Positions 46,972 to 56,373 of a stretch of 64,000 bases of DNA are shown piece by piece; position 1 is the first letter of the stretch, and every line of letters begins with the position of its first letter. The position numbers and the translations under genes were made by a program. This stretch comes from an uncultured Pseudomonas sp. GTDB taxonomy: Bacteria > Pseudomonadota > Gammaproteobacteria > Pseudomonadales > Pseudomonadaceae. Location: assembly GCF_946885955.1 (NCBI RefSeq), contig NZ_CAMPHI010000007.1, forward strand, positions 1 through 64,000, in the 5' to 3' direction. The notes beneath the pieces were generated by a model. The model saw only the letters and a program-made list of their open reading frames with translations. It had not been told where the DNA came from and did no database searches.

Positions 46972-47724
46972 ATGCAGAGCTATAAGAAGATCCTGCTGGC
47001 CGCTGCCGCTACCCTGGCATTCGGCACCAGCGCCGTCGCTGCTGACAAACTCAAAATGGGCACCGAAGGCGCCTACCCGCCATTCAACCTGATCGACGCC
47101 AACGGCCAGGTCGGTGGTTTCGACGTGGAAATCGGCCAGGCCCTGTGCGCCAAGATGCAGGCCGAGTGCGAAGTGGTCACCTCCGACTGGGACGGCATCA
47201 TCCCGGCCCTGAACGCGAAGAAGTTCGACTTCCTGATCGCCTCGATGTCGATCACCGAAGAACGCCAGGCGGCGGTCGACTTCACCATGCCCTACTACAC
47301 CAACAAGCTGCAGTTCATTGCCCCCAAAGGTTCGGACTTCAAGACCGATAAAGCCAGCCTCAAGGGCAAGGTAATCGGCGCCCAGCGCGCCACCATCGCC
47401 GGCACCTGGCTGGAAGACAACCTCAACGGCGTGGTCGACATCAAGCTCTACGACACCCAGGAAAACGCCTACCTCGACCTCGCCTCCGGCCGCCTCGATG
47501 GCGTACTGGCCGACAGCTTCGTCAACTGGGAATGGCTCAAGAGCGACGCTGGCAAAGGCTTCGAGTTCAAGGGCGAGCCGGTATTCGACAACGACAAGAT
47601 TGGCATCGCCGTGCGCAAGGGCGATCCACTGCGCGAGAAGCTGAACGCCGCCCTGAAAGAAATCGTCGCCGACGGCACCTACAAGAAAATCAACGACAAG
47701 TACTTCCCCTTCAGCATCTACTAA
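46972..47724 (+). CDS. Amino-acid ABC transporter periplasmic binding protein
   Basis: 250 residues with signal peptide (MQSYKKILLAAAATLAFGTSAVA). LAO/HisJ-like: KLKMGTEGAYPPFNLIDANG, GFDVEIGQALCAKMQAEC, DWDGIIPALNAKKFDFLIAS and SITEERQAAVDFTMPYY with the ligand carboxylate-binding arginine region. Binds a basic amino acid (Arg, Lys, Orn or His) by family; the exact ligand is not visible. Starts 17 bases after the ATPase stop. Confidence 0.93.
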   Translation: MQSYKKILLAAAATLAFGTSAVAADKLKMGTEGAYPPFNLIDANGQVGGFDVEIGQALCAKMQAECEVVTSDWDGIIPALNAKKFDFLIASMSITEERQAAVDFTMPYYTNKLQFIAPKGSDFKTDKASLKGKVIGAQRATIAGTWLEDNLNGVVDIKLYDTQENAYLDLASGRLDGVLADSFVNWEWLKSDAGKGFEFKGEPVFDNDKIGIAVRKGDPLREKLNAALKEIVADGTYKKINDKYFPFSIY

Positions 47725-47776
47725 GCAGCCGGCACTGCGTCGCCCCTCGGGCGGCGCAGGCTTGTGAGCGCTCTCA

Positions 47777-48472
47777 ATGACTTTCGATCTCTACGGATTC
47801 GGCCCGGCCCTGGCTGCCGGCACCCTGATGACCATCAAGCTGGCGCTCAGCGCGCTGTCGCTGGGTCTAGTGCTCGGCCTGCTCGGGGCTTTGGCGAAAA
47901 CTTCGCCGTACAAACCGCTGCAGTGGCTGGGCGGCACCTACTCGACCATCGTGCGCGGCGTGCCCGAGCTGCTCTGGGTGTTGCTGATCTACTTCGGCAC
48001 CGTGCAACTGATGCGCAACCTGGCCGACTTGCTGGGTCTCGAAAGCCTGGAACTCAGCGCCTTTGCCGCCGGCACCATCGCTCTGGGCCTGTGCTTCGGC
48101 GCTTATGCGACCGAGGTGTTCCGTGGCGCGATTCTCGCTATTCCCAAGGGCCACCGCGAAGCCGGCCAGGCCCTCGGCCTGTCCAAACCCAGAATTTTCT
48201 GGCGCCTGATACTGCCGCAGATGTGGCGCATCGCCCTGCCCGGCCTGGGCAACCTGTTCATGATTCTGATGAAGGACACCGCCCTGGTATCGGTGATCGG
48301 CCTGGAAGAAATCATGCGTCGCTCGCAAATCGCCGTGACATCGAGCAAGCAGGCCTTCACCTTCTATATGGTCGCCGCCTTTATCTACCTAGGCCTGACC
48401 GTGCTCGCCATGATTGGCATGCATTTCCTCGAGAAGCGCGCCTCACGCGGCTTTATCCGGAGCGCCTCATGA
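47777..48472 (+). CDS. Amino-acid ABC transporter permease (HisQ-like)
   Basis: 231 residues, five membrane helices, the BPD_transp_1 permease type. The inter-subunit EAA loop is GHREAGQALGLSKPRIFWRLILP. The N-terminus (MTFDLYGFGPALAAGTLMTIKLALS) is typical of HisQ/ArtQ. Its stop overlaps the start of the second permease by ATGA, giving one-to-one synthesis of the heterodimer. Confidence 0.93.
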   Translation: MTFDLYGFGPALAAGTLMTIKLALSALSLGLVLGLLGALAKTSPYKPLQWLGGTYSTIVRGVPELLWVLLIYFGTVQLMRNLADLLGLESLELSAFAAGTIALGLCFGAYATEVFRGAILAIPKGHREAGQALGLSKPRIFWRLILPQMWRIALPGLGNLFMILMKDTALVSVIGLEEIMRRSQIAVTSSKQAFTFYMVAAFIYLGLTVLAMIGMHFLEKRASRGFIRSAS

Positions 48473-49158
48473 ACTGGGAAATCATCATCAAGTGGCTGCC
48501 GCGCCTGGCCGAAGGTGCGCAGCTGACCCTGGAGCTGGTGGCCATTGCGGTAATCGCCGGGTTGGTTCTGGCGATCCCCATGGGCATCGCTCGCGCCTCC
48601 AGGCACTGGTACGTGCGCTCGCTACCCTACGGCTACATCTTCTTCTTCCGCGGCACGCCGCTGCTGGTGCAGCTGTTTCTGGTTTATTACGGCCTGGCGC
48701 AGTTCGAGGCCGTGCGCGAAGGGCCGCTGTGGCAGTACCTGCGCTCGCCCTACTGGTGCGCCGTACTGACCATGACCCTGCACACCGCGGCCTATATCGC
48801 CGAGATTCTCCGCGGTGCGATTCAGTCGGTCCCCCCGGGTGAAATCGAAGCCGCGCGGGCGCTGGGTATGTCGCGGGTGCAGACCATGTTCTACATCATC
48901 CTGCCGCGCGCCGCGCGCATTGGCCTGCCGGCCTACAGCAACGAAGTGATCCTGATGCTCAAGGCCAGCTCCCTGGCCAGCACCGTCACCTTGCTGGAGC
49001 TGACCGGCATGGCGCGCACCATCATCGCGCGCACCTACCTGCCGGTAGAAATCTTCTTCGCCGCCGGGCTGTTCTACCTGTTGATCGCATTCATTCTGGT
49101 ACGTGGCTTCAAGCTGCTGGAAAGCTGGCTCAGGGTCGACGCCTGCCAGGGTCGTTAA
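48469..49158 (+). CDS. Amino-acid ABC transporter permease (HisM-like)
   Basis: 229 residues with about five membrane helices. HisM/ArtM features: FFRGTPLLVQLFLVYYGLAQF near the start of the core and the EAA loop IEAARALGMSRVQTMFYIILPRA. It pairs with the HisQ-like permease, whose stop it overlaps. Last gene of the transporter operon. A 49-60 base spacer then precedes the methyltransferase gene. Confidence 0.93.
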   Translation: MNWEIIIKWLPRLAEGAQLTLELVAIAVIAGLVLAIPMGIARASRHWYVRSLPYGYIFFFRGTPLLVQLFLVYYGLAQFEAVREGPLWQYLRSPYWCAVLTMTLHTAAYIAEILRGAIQSVPPGEIEAARALGMSRVQTMFYIILPRAARIGLPAYSNEVILMLKASSLASTVTLLELTGMARTIIARTYLPVEIFFAAGLFYLLIAFILVRGFKLLESWLRVDACQGR

Positions 49159-49272
49159 CAACCGCGACGCTCGTCGGCGCCCCCCCCGGCAGCCGGCGAG
49201 CCCATGGCTCCGCCTGCCCGCCGCAGACCAGCGACGATATACTCGGGCATCGCCCTTACGCGCCCATCAACC

Positions 49273-50490
49273 ATGTCCATGCCCGATACCCTTGGCGGCC
49301 CGCAATTGCTCGCACGCTTCAAGGCGCTGGACGCCTTGCTTCTGGAACATCAGCAGCTCTGGCGGCCACGGCCTTTTACTCAGCGAAAACTACCGTGGGA
49401 AGCCGAGTGCCCGCAGCTGGCGACCTGGCTGCGCGGGCGCTCCCTGGCCGACGCCGAAGCCGTACACAATCAGCCCGAACTGCTACAGGCGCCTTGGCCC
49501 TATTCTGAGCTGGCTGCGCGAACCGCCGAGTTGAGCGCAGTCGGCGACTTGCCGCAAAGCGCGCTGGCGAAGCGGCCCTCGCGCCTCAACGTCGCGGTGC
49601 CGGGGCGTAAATGGCAGCAGATCGAAGCCTTCGCCAGTTGCCTGCAATTCGCCAAGCAACCGCAGCATTGGCTCGACTGGTGTGCCGGCAAGGGCCACCT
49701 GGGACGCCTGCTGGCGCATGGCGGCGGCGCACTGACCTGCCTGGAATACGACGGCGATCTGATCGAGGCCGGCCAGCGCTTGAGCGAACGCACGGACCTC
49801 AACGCCGCGCACCTCCAGCAGGATGTAATGGCCGACAGCGCCGCGACGCAGTTGCTTGGCGAACACACCCCGGTCGCCCTGCACGCCTGCGGCGATCTGC
49901 ATGTGCGCCTGCTGCACCTGGCGAGCCAGGCCGGCTGCCAACAACTGGCCGTGGCGCCCTGCTGCTACAACCGCATCGGCACGCCGAGCTACCAGGGGCT
50001 CTCTGAAACCGCAAAAGCCTCGGCATTGCATTTATCGCTCGACGATCTCGGCCTGCCACTTAGCGAAACCGTCACCGCCGGTGCCCGTGTGCGCCGCCAG
50101 CGCGACCAGTCGATGGCCTGGCGCCTGGCATTCGACCTGCTACAACGGCAACTGCGCGGCATCGACGATTACCTGCCCACCCCCTCGCTATCCCCCACCT
50201 GGCTCAACACCAACCTCGCCGACTACTGCCGCCATCTGGCCGCCCTCAAACACCTGCCCAGCCCCGGCGAGCAGGACTGGCATGCCCTCGAAATCCAAGG
50301 CTGGCAACGCCTGGCCGAAGTGCGCAATCTGGAACTGGTGCGCGGCCTGTTTCGCCGCCCACTGGAACTCTGGCTGCTGCTCGACCGCGCGCTCTACCTG
50401 CAAGAACAGGGCTACAGCGTGCGACTGGGCCGCTTCTGCCCCAGCCAACTCACCCCACGCAATCTGCTATTGCTCGCCGAACGCCCGTAA
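49273..50490 (+). CDS. SAM-dependent methyltransferase (Methyltransf_32 type)
   Basis: 405 residues. The SAM-binding region is WLDWCAGKGHLGRLLAHGGG with the acidic LEYDGDLIEAGQRLSER after it; HACGDLHVRLLHLA and the distinctive APCCYNRI motif follow. These fit the Methyltransf_32 (PF13679-like) group, whose substrates are largely unknown. The C-terminal ~130 residues are an additional helical domain. The start is one of two nearby in-frame ATGs (MSMPD or MPD). It sits between the transporter and tRNA-Thr with no evident functional partner. Confidence 0.82.
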   Translation: MSMPDTLGGPQLLARFKALDALLLEHQQLWRPRPFTQRKLPWEAECPQLATWLRGRSLADAEAVHNQPELLQAPWPYSELAARTAELSAVGDLPQSALAKRPSRLNVAVPGRKWQQIEAFASCLQFAKQPQHWLDWCAGKGHLGRLLAHGGGALTCLEYDGDLIEAGQRLSERTDLNAAHLQQDVMADSAATQLLGEHTPVALHACGDLHVRLLHLASQAGCQQLAVAPCCYNRIGTPSYQGLSETAKASALHLSLDDLGLPLSETVTAGARVRRQRDQSMAWRLAFDLLQRQLRGIDDYLPTPSLSPTWLNTNLADYCRHLAALKHLPSPGEQDWHALEIQGWQRLAEVRNLELVRGLFRRPLELWLLLDRALYLQEQGYSVRLGRFCPSQLTPRNLLLLAERP

Positions 50491-50780
50491 ACAACCCGAA
50501 ACCTGTGGATAACTTTGTTGATAGATTTCTGAAAAGCCCAGGCAAAGCGACCGCTGCGCACCTGCATAACCGCTGGCAGCTTTTTAAACAGCCAATAAAT
50601 GCCAAGCAGAACAGAGACTTATAAAAATACGTGACACGATTCACGCTTCCGAAACGAGCACCGGCTGGCAACCATCAAGTTGTGCATAAGGATTTTGCTG
50701 CTGATAGCCCGGCCAACGCAGAACTACGTTCAGACAGCTTTACTCGGGCACCCGAATAGATATAATGGCCGCCCTCAAAT
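50491..50780. other. AT-richer gap with DnaA-box-like sites
   Basis: No gene seen. TGTGGATAA (50504-50512) is a perfect DnaA box on the complementary strand, and TGTGCATAA (50681-50689) differs at one base. The stretch 50575-50640 is unusually AT-rich for this chromosome. The far end holds the tRNA-Thr promoter. Confidence 0.5.
50739..50766 (+). promoter_or_regulatory. Promoter of tRNA-Thr
   Basis: A perfect -10 TATAAT ends 14 bases before the tRNA. The best -35 is TTTACT, 16 bases upstream, a weak match. Confidence 0.65.
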
Positions 50781-50856
<76 letters not shown>

Positions 50857-50900
50857 TTTGAAGCTCCAGAGAAAGCCAACAAGCTCTCTGAAGCCCCCGA

Positions 50901-50926
50901 AAAACCTGCCTTATGGCAGGTTTTTT
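50901..50926 (+). terminator. Terminator of tRNA-Thr
   Basis: Stem AAAACCTGCC / GGCAGGTTTT with a TTAT loop and six T in a row at the 3-prime side. Strong rho-independent terminator. The remaining 215 bases to rmlB show no gene. Confidence 0.93.
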
Positions 50927-51140
50927 CGTTTTGGCATTCCATCGATTTCCCGATGGGCCCTATTGTTTTAAGGGTACAAAGCCAGTTCGATAAAAGGGCG
51001 CACACACAGGGCTGGTGAAGGCATATTCGAGATTGAAAGCTTTGCAGAGTAGTGTTCGGCCAGGGTGTCGCGAGCAAAACTTGCGGCATAACACGGCAAG
51101 CGACAAGCTACATCCAACAAACGATAGCCAGGCCTCTTAC

Positions 51141-52196
51141 ATGCGTATCCTTATCACCGGCGGTGCCGGCTTTATCGGCTCGGCGTTGATCCGTCATCTG
51201 CTGAACGACACCGAGCACAGCGTACTCAACCTGGACAAACTGACCTATGCCGGCAACCTCGAATCGCTGCAGGGCGTAGCGAGCAATCCACGTTACCGGT
51301 TCGTCCAGGCCGATATTGCCGATAGCGAGAACGTAAGCAGGGCTTTGGCCGAGTTCCAGCCGGAGGCGATCATGCATCTGGCTGCCGAGTCCCATGTCGA
51401 TCGCTCGATCGACGGACCGGCGGCCTTTATCCAGACCAATATCGTCGGTACCTACGCCCTGCTGGAAGCTACCCGCGCCTATTGGCTGCAACTGGACGAG
51501 ACGCGCAAGCAGGCATTTCGCTTTCACCATATTTCCACCGACGAGGTGTACGGCGACCTGCACGGAGTCGACGAGCTGTTCCGCGAAACCACACCTTATG
51601 CGCCCAGTTCCCCCTACTCGGCGAGCAAGGCGGCTTCCGATCATCTGGTCCGCGCCTGGCAGCGCACCTATGGTTTGCCGGTGTTGCTGACCAATTGCTC
51701 GAACAACTACGGCCCCTACCATTTTCCGGAAAAGCTGATCCCGCTGGTGATCCTCAATGCGCTGGATGGCAAACCACTGCCGGTGTATGGCAACGGCCAG
51801 CAGGTGCGCGATTGGTTGTATGTCGAGGATCATGCCCGCGCGCTGTTGAAGGTGGTGACGGAGGGCCGGGTCGGCGAAACCTACAATATTGGCGGGCACA
51901 ACGAGCAGACCAACCTGCATGTGGTGCAGAGCATCTGCGCCCTGCTCGATGAGCTGGCGCCGCGCCGGGACGGTGGCATCTATGCCGAGCTGATTAGCTT
52001 CGTCACCGACCGCCCCGGCCATGACCTGCGTTACGCCATCGATGCCGGCAAGATTCAACGCGAGCTGGGCTGGACGCCGCGGGAAACCTTCACCAGCGGC
52101 CTGCGCAAGACAGTGCTCTGGTATCTGGAAAATCTCGACTGGTGCCGCCGCGTGCAGGATGGCAGCTATCAACGCGAACGCCTCGGCGCCCTATAA
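51141..52196 (+). CDS. rmlB: dTDP-glucose 4,6-dehydratase
   Basis: Second step of dTDP-L-rhamnose synthesis, NAD-dependent. 351 residues. Rossmann motif [20 protein letters not shown], catalytic Thr/Asp/Glu of [12 protein letters not shown], and the YSASKAASD (YxxxK) active site. A longer frame with 42 extra residues exists but the family begins at this ATG. First gene of the rml cluster for O-antigen, core or rhamnolipid rhamnose. Confidence 0.97.
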   Translation: MRILITGGAGFIGSALIRHLLNDTEHSVLNLDKLTYAGNLESLQGVASNPRYRFVQADIADSENVSRALAEFQPEAIMHLAAESHVDRSIDGPAAFIQTNIVGTYALLEATRAYWLQLDETRKQAFRFHHISTDEVYGDLHGVDELFRETTPYAPSSPYSASKAASDHLVRAWQRTYGLPVLLTNCSNNYGPYHFPEKLIPLVILNALDGKPLPVYGNGQQVRDWLYVEDHARALLKVVTEGRVGETYNIGGHNEQTNLHVVQSICALLDELAPRRDGGIYAELISFVTDRPGHDLRYAIDAGKIQRELGWTPRETFTSGLRKTVLWYLENLDWCRRVQDGSYQRERLGAL

Positions 52197-52209
52197 AGGA
52201 AAGCAACGC

Positions 52210-53076
52210 ATGAAAGGAATAGTTCTCGCCGGCGGCTCAGGCTCGCGCCTGCACCCGATTACCCTGGGTGTGTCCAAGCAGCTGCTGCCGATCTACGACA
52301 AACCGATGATCTACTACCCGATTTCGGTACTGATGCTCGCCGGCATCCGCGAAATTCTGATCATTTCAACGCCGGTGGATTTACCCAACTTCCAGAAGAT
52401 GCTCGGCAACGGCAGCCAGTTTGGCCTGCAATTGAGCTATGCCGAACAACCCTCGCCGGATGGACTGGCCCAGGCCTTCCTGATCGGCGAGTCATTTATT
52501 GGCAGCGATTCGGTGTGCCTGATCCTTGGCGACAATATCTTCCATGGCCAGCATTTCACCGAGAAGCTGCTGCACGCAGCCGCTGAACCCTGCGGCGCCA
52601 CAGTATTCGGCTACTGGGTCAAGGACCCGCAGCGCTTCGGCGTGGTGGAGTTCGATGAAGACGGCCGCGCCATCTCCATCGAGGAAAAGCCGGCCAAGCC
52701 CAAATCCAGCTTTGCAGTCACCGGCCTGTATTTCTACGACAACCAGGTAATCGAGATCGCCAAGGCGGTGAAGCCCTCGGCACGCGGCGAGCTGGAAATC
52801 ACCGACGTCAACAACGCCTACCTGCAGCGCGGAGATTTGCGCGTGGAGCGCTTCGGCCGCGGCTTCGCCTGGCTCGATACCGGCACCCACGACAGCCTGC
52901 TGGAGGCCTCCCAGTACGTGCAAACCATCGAGCACCGCCAGGGCCTGAAGGTAGCCTGCCTGGAAGAAATCGCCTACCAGCACGGCTGGATCGACAAACA
53001 TCAATTGCTCGAACAAGCACAGCTGTTCGGCAAGACCGGCTACGGCCAGTACCTGTTCGGCCTGGCCGAGGAGTGA
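52210..53076 (+). CDS. rmlA: Glucose-1-phosphate thymidylyltransferase
   Basis: Forms dTDP-glucose from dTTP and glucose-1-phosphate; feedback-inhibited by dTDP-rhamnose in Pseudomonas. 288 residues. Nucleotide motif [20 protein letters not shown], then [27 protein letters not shown] metal site and [14 protein letters not shown] region IEEKPAKPK. Thirteen bases after rmlB, two before rmlC. Confidence 0.97.
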   Translation: MKGIVLAGGSGSRLHPITLGVSKQLLPIYDKPMIYYPISVLMLAGIREILIISTPVDLPNFQKMLGNGSQFGLQLSYAEQPSPDGLAQAFLIGESFIGSDSVCLILGDNIFHGQHFTEKLLHAAAEPCGATVFGYWVKDPQRFGVVEFDEDGRAISIEEKPAKPKSSFAVTGLYFYDNQVIEIAKAVKPSARGELEITDVNNAYLQRGDLRVERFGRGFAWLDTGTHDSLLEASQYVQTIEHRQGLKVACLEEIAYQHGWIDKHQLLEQAQLFGKTGYGQYLFGLAEE

Positions 53077-53078
53077 CT

Positions 53079-53624
53079 ATGCAGGTTATCCCCAGTGAAT
53101 TACCGGGCGTACTGATACTCGAACCCAAGGTTTTCGGCGACGAACGCGGCTTTTTCTACGAGAGCTTCAACGCCCGCGCGTTCGCGCAGGCCACCGGCCT
53201 TGCTTGCCAGTTCGTCCAGGACAATCATTCGCGCTCGCAACGCGGCGTGTTGCGTGGCCTGCACTACCAGGTGCAGCAGGCCCAGGGCAAGCTGGTCCGG
53301 GTCACAGCTGGCGAGGTGTATGACGTGGCGGTGGATCTACGCCGCAGTTCGCCGAACTTCGGCCGCTGGGTTGGTGTGCACCTGTCGGCTGAAAACAAGC
53401 GCCAGCTATGGGTGCCGGAAGGCTTCGGCCATGGCTTTGTGGTACTCAGCGAAGTCGCCGAATTTCTCTACAAAACCACCGACTATTACGCCCCCGAGCA
53501 TGAGCGCTGCATCCGCTGGAACGATCCGACGCTAGCCATCGACTGGCCACTCGAGGCGCCGCCGCAACTCTCGGCCAAGGATCAGGCTGGCCTCGCCTTC
53601 ACTGAAGCTGACGTATTCCCATGA
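53079..53624 (+). CDS. rmlC: dTDP-4-dehydrorhamnose 3,5-epimerase
   Basis: Third step of the pathway, a dimeric cupin. 181 residues. GDERGFFYESFNARAF, the catalytic HSRSQRGVLRGLHYQ (His and Arg) and VWVPEGFGHGFVVLS-type strand (LWVPEGFGHGF) are intact. I use the ATG giving MQVIPSELPG; a GTG two codons earlier overlaps the rmlA stop. Its own stop overlaps rmlD by ATGA. Confidence 0.96.
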   Translation: MQVIPSELPGVLILEPKVFGDERGFFYESFNARAFAQATGLACQFVQDNHSRSQRGVLRGLHYQVQQAQGKLVRVTAGEVYDVAVDLRRSSPNFGRWVGVHLSAENKRQLWVPEGFGHGFVVLSEVAEFLYKTTDYYAPEHERCIRWNDPTLAIDWPLEAPPQLSAKDQAGLAFTEADVFP

Positions 53625-54487
53625 ACATTCTTTTGCTCGGCCAGCACGGCCAGCTCAGCCGCGAGCTGCAATTGAGCCTCGGACAACAAGCCGAGCTGAA
53701 CGTCGTTGGTCGGGCGCAACTGGACTTGGGCCAGCCTGAACAGCTGCGCCGAACGCTGCAAACCCTGCGCCCGGACCTGATCGTCAATGCCGCCGCGCAT
53801 ACCGCCGTCGACCGCGCCGAGAGCGAGCCGGAGCTGGCCTTTGCGATCAACGCCGTGGCGCCCGGTATCCTCGCCGAGCGCGCTGCCGAGCTGGGTGTAC
53901 CGCTGATCCACTACTCCACCGATTACGTATTCGACGGCAGCAAGCCTGCGCCCTATACCGAGGAAGATGCGCCCAACCCGCTGAACGTTTACGGGCGCAG
54001 CAAACTGGCCGGCGAGCAGGCGATTCAGGCGGTCGGCGGCGCGCATCTGATCCTGCGCACCAGCTGGGTCTACTCGCGGCACGGCAGCAACTTCCTGCTG
54101 AGCATGCAGCGCCTGCTGCAGGAACGCGACAGCCTCAACGTGGTGGCCGACCAGGTCGGCGCGCCGACCTGGGCCGGCAGCATTGCCCGTACCACCGGCC
54201 AATTGATCGAGCACTGGCGCGCAGGCCGCCCCGGGCCCTGGGGCGTCTATCACCTGACAAGCCTGGGTGAAACCAGCTGGCAAGGCTTTGCCAGCGCCAT
54301 CGCCGAACAGCTGCGCGCCCAAGGCAAAAGCGCCTGCGAGCCGACGCCGATTCCCAGCAGCGCCTACCCGACCCCGGCCCAACGCCCGCTCAATTCGCGC
54401 CTGGACTGCTCGCGCCTGCAACGCGATTGGGCGATTCAGTTGCCGGACTGGCGAGCGGCCCTGGCCGAGTGCCTCGCCGAGCGGTAA
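53621..54487 (+). CDS. rmlD: dTDP-4-dehydrorhamnose reductase
   Basis: Last step: NADPH-dependent reduction to dTDP-L-rhamnose. 288 residues. N-terminal MNILLLGQHGQLSRELQL, the IHYSTDYVFDGSKPAPYTEED segment and YGRSKLAGE (YxxxK) identify it. The order here is rmlB-A-C-D, whereas PAO1 has B-D-A-C from memory. It ends six bases from the convergent chemoreceptor gene. Confidence 0.96.
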   Translation: MNILLLGQHGQLSRELQLSLGQQAELNVVGRAQLDLGQPEQLRRTLQTLRPDLIVNAAAHTAVDRAESEPELAFAINAVAPGILAERAAELGVPLIHYSTDYVFDGSKPAPYTEEDAPNPLNVYGRSKLAGEQAIQAVGGAHLILRTSWVYSRHGSNFLLSMQRLLQERDSLNVVADQVGAPTWAGSIARTTGQLIEHWRAGRPGPWGVYHLTSLGETSWQGFASAIAEQLRAQGKSACEPTPIPSSAYPTPAQRPLNSRLDCSRLQRDWAIQLPDWRAALAECLAER

Positions 54488-54493
54488 CGCCCC

Positions 54494-56119
54494 TCAAGCC
54501 CTGAACCGCTGCACCTGCAGCTGCAGCTCGCTCGCCAGCTTGGCCAAGTCGCGGCTGGCGACCGAGCTTTGTTCGGCGCCGTTGACCACATCGCTGATGC
54601 TGTCGTTGAGGCTGCTGATGTTATGGCTGATTTCGCCAGTCACCGAGGTTTGCTGCTCGGTGGCCGTGGATATCTGCGCATTGCCGTCGGCGATGCCTTC
54701 GACCGCATGGGCGATATGGGTCAGCACCTCGCCGGCCTCGCGGGCATGGCTGACGCTGTTCTGCGCCTGTTCGCGGGAAGCCTGCATGGCGCTCACCGCG
54801 CTGCGTGCGCCGCCCTGCAGGGCATCGATCATGCTGCGAATCGACTCGGTGGCCTTCTGCGTATTGCTCGCCAGGCTGCGTACCTCGTCGGCCACAACGG
54901 CGAACCCACGCCCGGCGTCGCCGGCTCGCGCCGCCTCGATCGCGGCATTCAACGCGAGCAAGTTGGTTTGTTCGGCGATGCTTTGAATCACCCCCAACAC
55001 CTTGCTGATCTCATCGCTCTGGCTATGCAGGGTATCGATCACCTCGCTGGCCTTTTCCACCGAAGCCGACAGCCCCTGAATCGCCCTGAGGTTGGATTGC
55101 ACCAGCTCGTTCCCCTGGCGTGCCTCCTGATTGGCGTCGGTGGCGGTTTGCGCGGTGCTCAGCGCATTACGCGCAACCTCCTGAACCGCCACGCTCATCT
55201 GCTGGATCGCGGTGGCGACCATATTGGTCTGATCGCCCTGGGCGGTCGCAGCATGGCTGACCTGGGTACTGATGGCGCTCATTTCCTCGGACGCGGTGGC
55301 CAACTGCGCGGCGGCACCGGCCAGATGCCGGATCAACTCCTGCAGATGGCCGAGCAGCGCATTGAATGCACGGGCTGTATCGGCGACCTCGTCGCGCCCG
55401 ACGACATCGGCACGCAGAGTGAGGTCGGCGGACTGCTGAACATCGCTGATCACCCCGCACAACGCCGATAACGGACGAATGATCGATAGGCTGATCACTA
55501 GCGCCGCGGCCAGCACCAGCAGCAAGGCGATCGCGCCGATGACGATAAAGGTGCTTCTGATCGACTGATACTGGCTCGCCGTCTGCACCCCGAGCTTCTC
55601 GCCCTCGCTGAGCTGCAGGCTGATCAAATCGCCCAGCTCGCCGCCCAAAGGGTCGAAAGTATCGTAAAGGGTGCGGTTGAAGGTTTTCGCCTCCTGGGCC
55701 AGCAACTGACCGTTATCGATCTGCCCGAGGTATTGATCCGCCAGTTGCTGCACCCGCAGCAGATTGGTTTTGGTGCGCTCGACCCGGACCTTTTCGTCAT
55801 CGGTCAGGTTGGTCGCCGTGAAGGCCGACCAAGCCTGATCGCCGCGCTGGCGGGCATCGGCGAACTCTTTACGCAAGCGGGCCGCGTCAAATACTCCGGC
55901 TCGGTATTTATGCAGCGCATCGACCATCGTCACAGCATAGGTATCGGACACCAGCTTGAGCTGGCTGATCGGCTGCATATGGTCGACGAACAGCTCATCG
56001 AAGCTGCGGTTCAGGCGACTGGCATTGATCAGAGCCATAGTGATCACGACGATCAATACCACCAATGGCAACACCGCCAATAACAACAACTTCGCACGCA
56101 CGGTTAATTGGGACAGCAT
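54494..56119 (-). CDS. Methyl-accepting chemotaxis protein (4HB-type sensor)
   Basis: 541 residues from the ATG preceded by GGAGG (a frame 12 codons longer exists). First membrane helix at 11-32, a ~150-residue periplasmic four-helix-bundle domain ([40 protein letters not shown]), second helix about 193-215, HAMP, and a full cytoplasmic signalling domain with the invariant hairpin tip [20 protein letters not shown]. No C-terminal CheR pentapeptide. It is divergent from dctB and convergent with rmlD; in PAO1 dctB follows the rml genes directly, so this gene is extra. A C4-dicarboxylate ligand is an attractive guess from location only. Confidence 0.9.
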   Translation of the reverse strand: MLSQLTVRAKLLLLAVLPLVVLIVVITMALINASRLNRSFDELFVDHMQPISQLKLVSDTYAVTMVDALHKYRAGVFDAARLRKEFADARQRGDQAWSAFTATNLTDDEKVRVERTKTNLLRVQQLADQYLGQIDNGQLLAQEAKTFNRTLYDTFDPLGGELGDLISLQLSEGEKLGVQTASQYQSIRSTFIVIGAIALLLVLAAALVISLSIIRPLSALCGVISDVQQSADLTLRADVVGRDEVADTARAFNALLGHLQELIRHLAGAAAQLATASEEMSAISTQVSHAATAQGDQTNMVATAIQQMSVAVQEVARNALSTAQTATDANQEARQGNELVQSNLRAIQGLSASVEKASEVIDTLHSQSDEISKVLGVIQSIAEQTNLLALNAAIEAARAGDAGRGFAVVADEVRSLASNTQKATESIRSMIDALQGGARSAVSAMQASREQAQNSVSHAREAGEVLTHIAHAVEGIADGNAQISTATEQQTSVTGEISHNISSLNDSISDVVNGAEQSSVASRDLAKLASELQLQVQRFRA

Positions 56120-56373
56120 GGCAACCTCCGAAACCAACAAGCGCAGGCTGTCCATGCATCGCGCGACCGCTAGCTAAAGTGGCGAGAATCGGGCATCGCT
56201 GGCGTCAGCGTAGCGGTAATGCCAGCCCTGGGCAGGCCAAGGCACAGACACCGGGCACATCTCGCATACAAGCGCCCCGCCATTCGGAACGTTCAGTAAG
56301 TATTGTTCATAGCGGATGATTTGCCCGGTTATTGCATAGAATCTCTGCAGCGCTTCATCACGACGAGATCATC

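Noticed and set aside
50491..50780. Replication origin
   Set aside because: Only two DnaA-like boxes and no dnaA, dnaN, gidA or parAB genes nearby.
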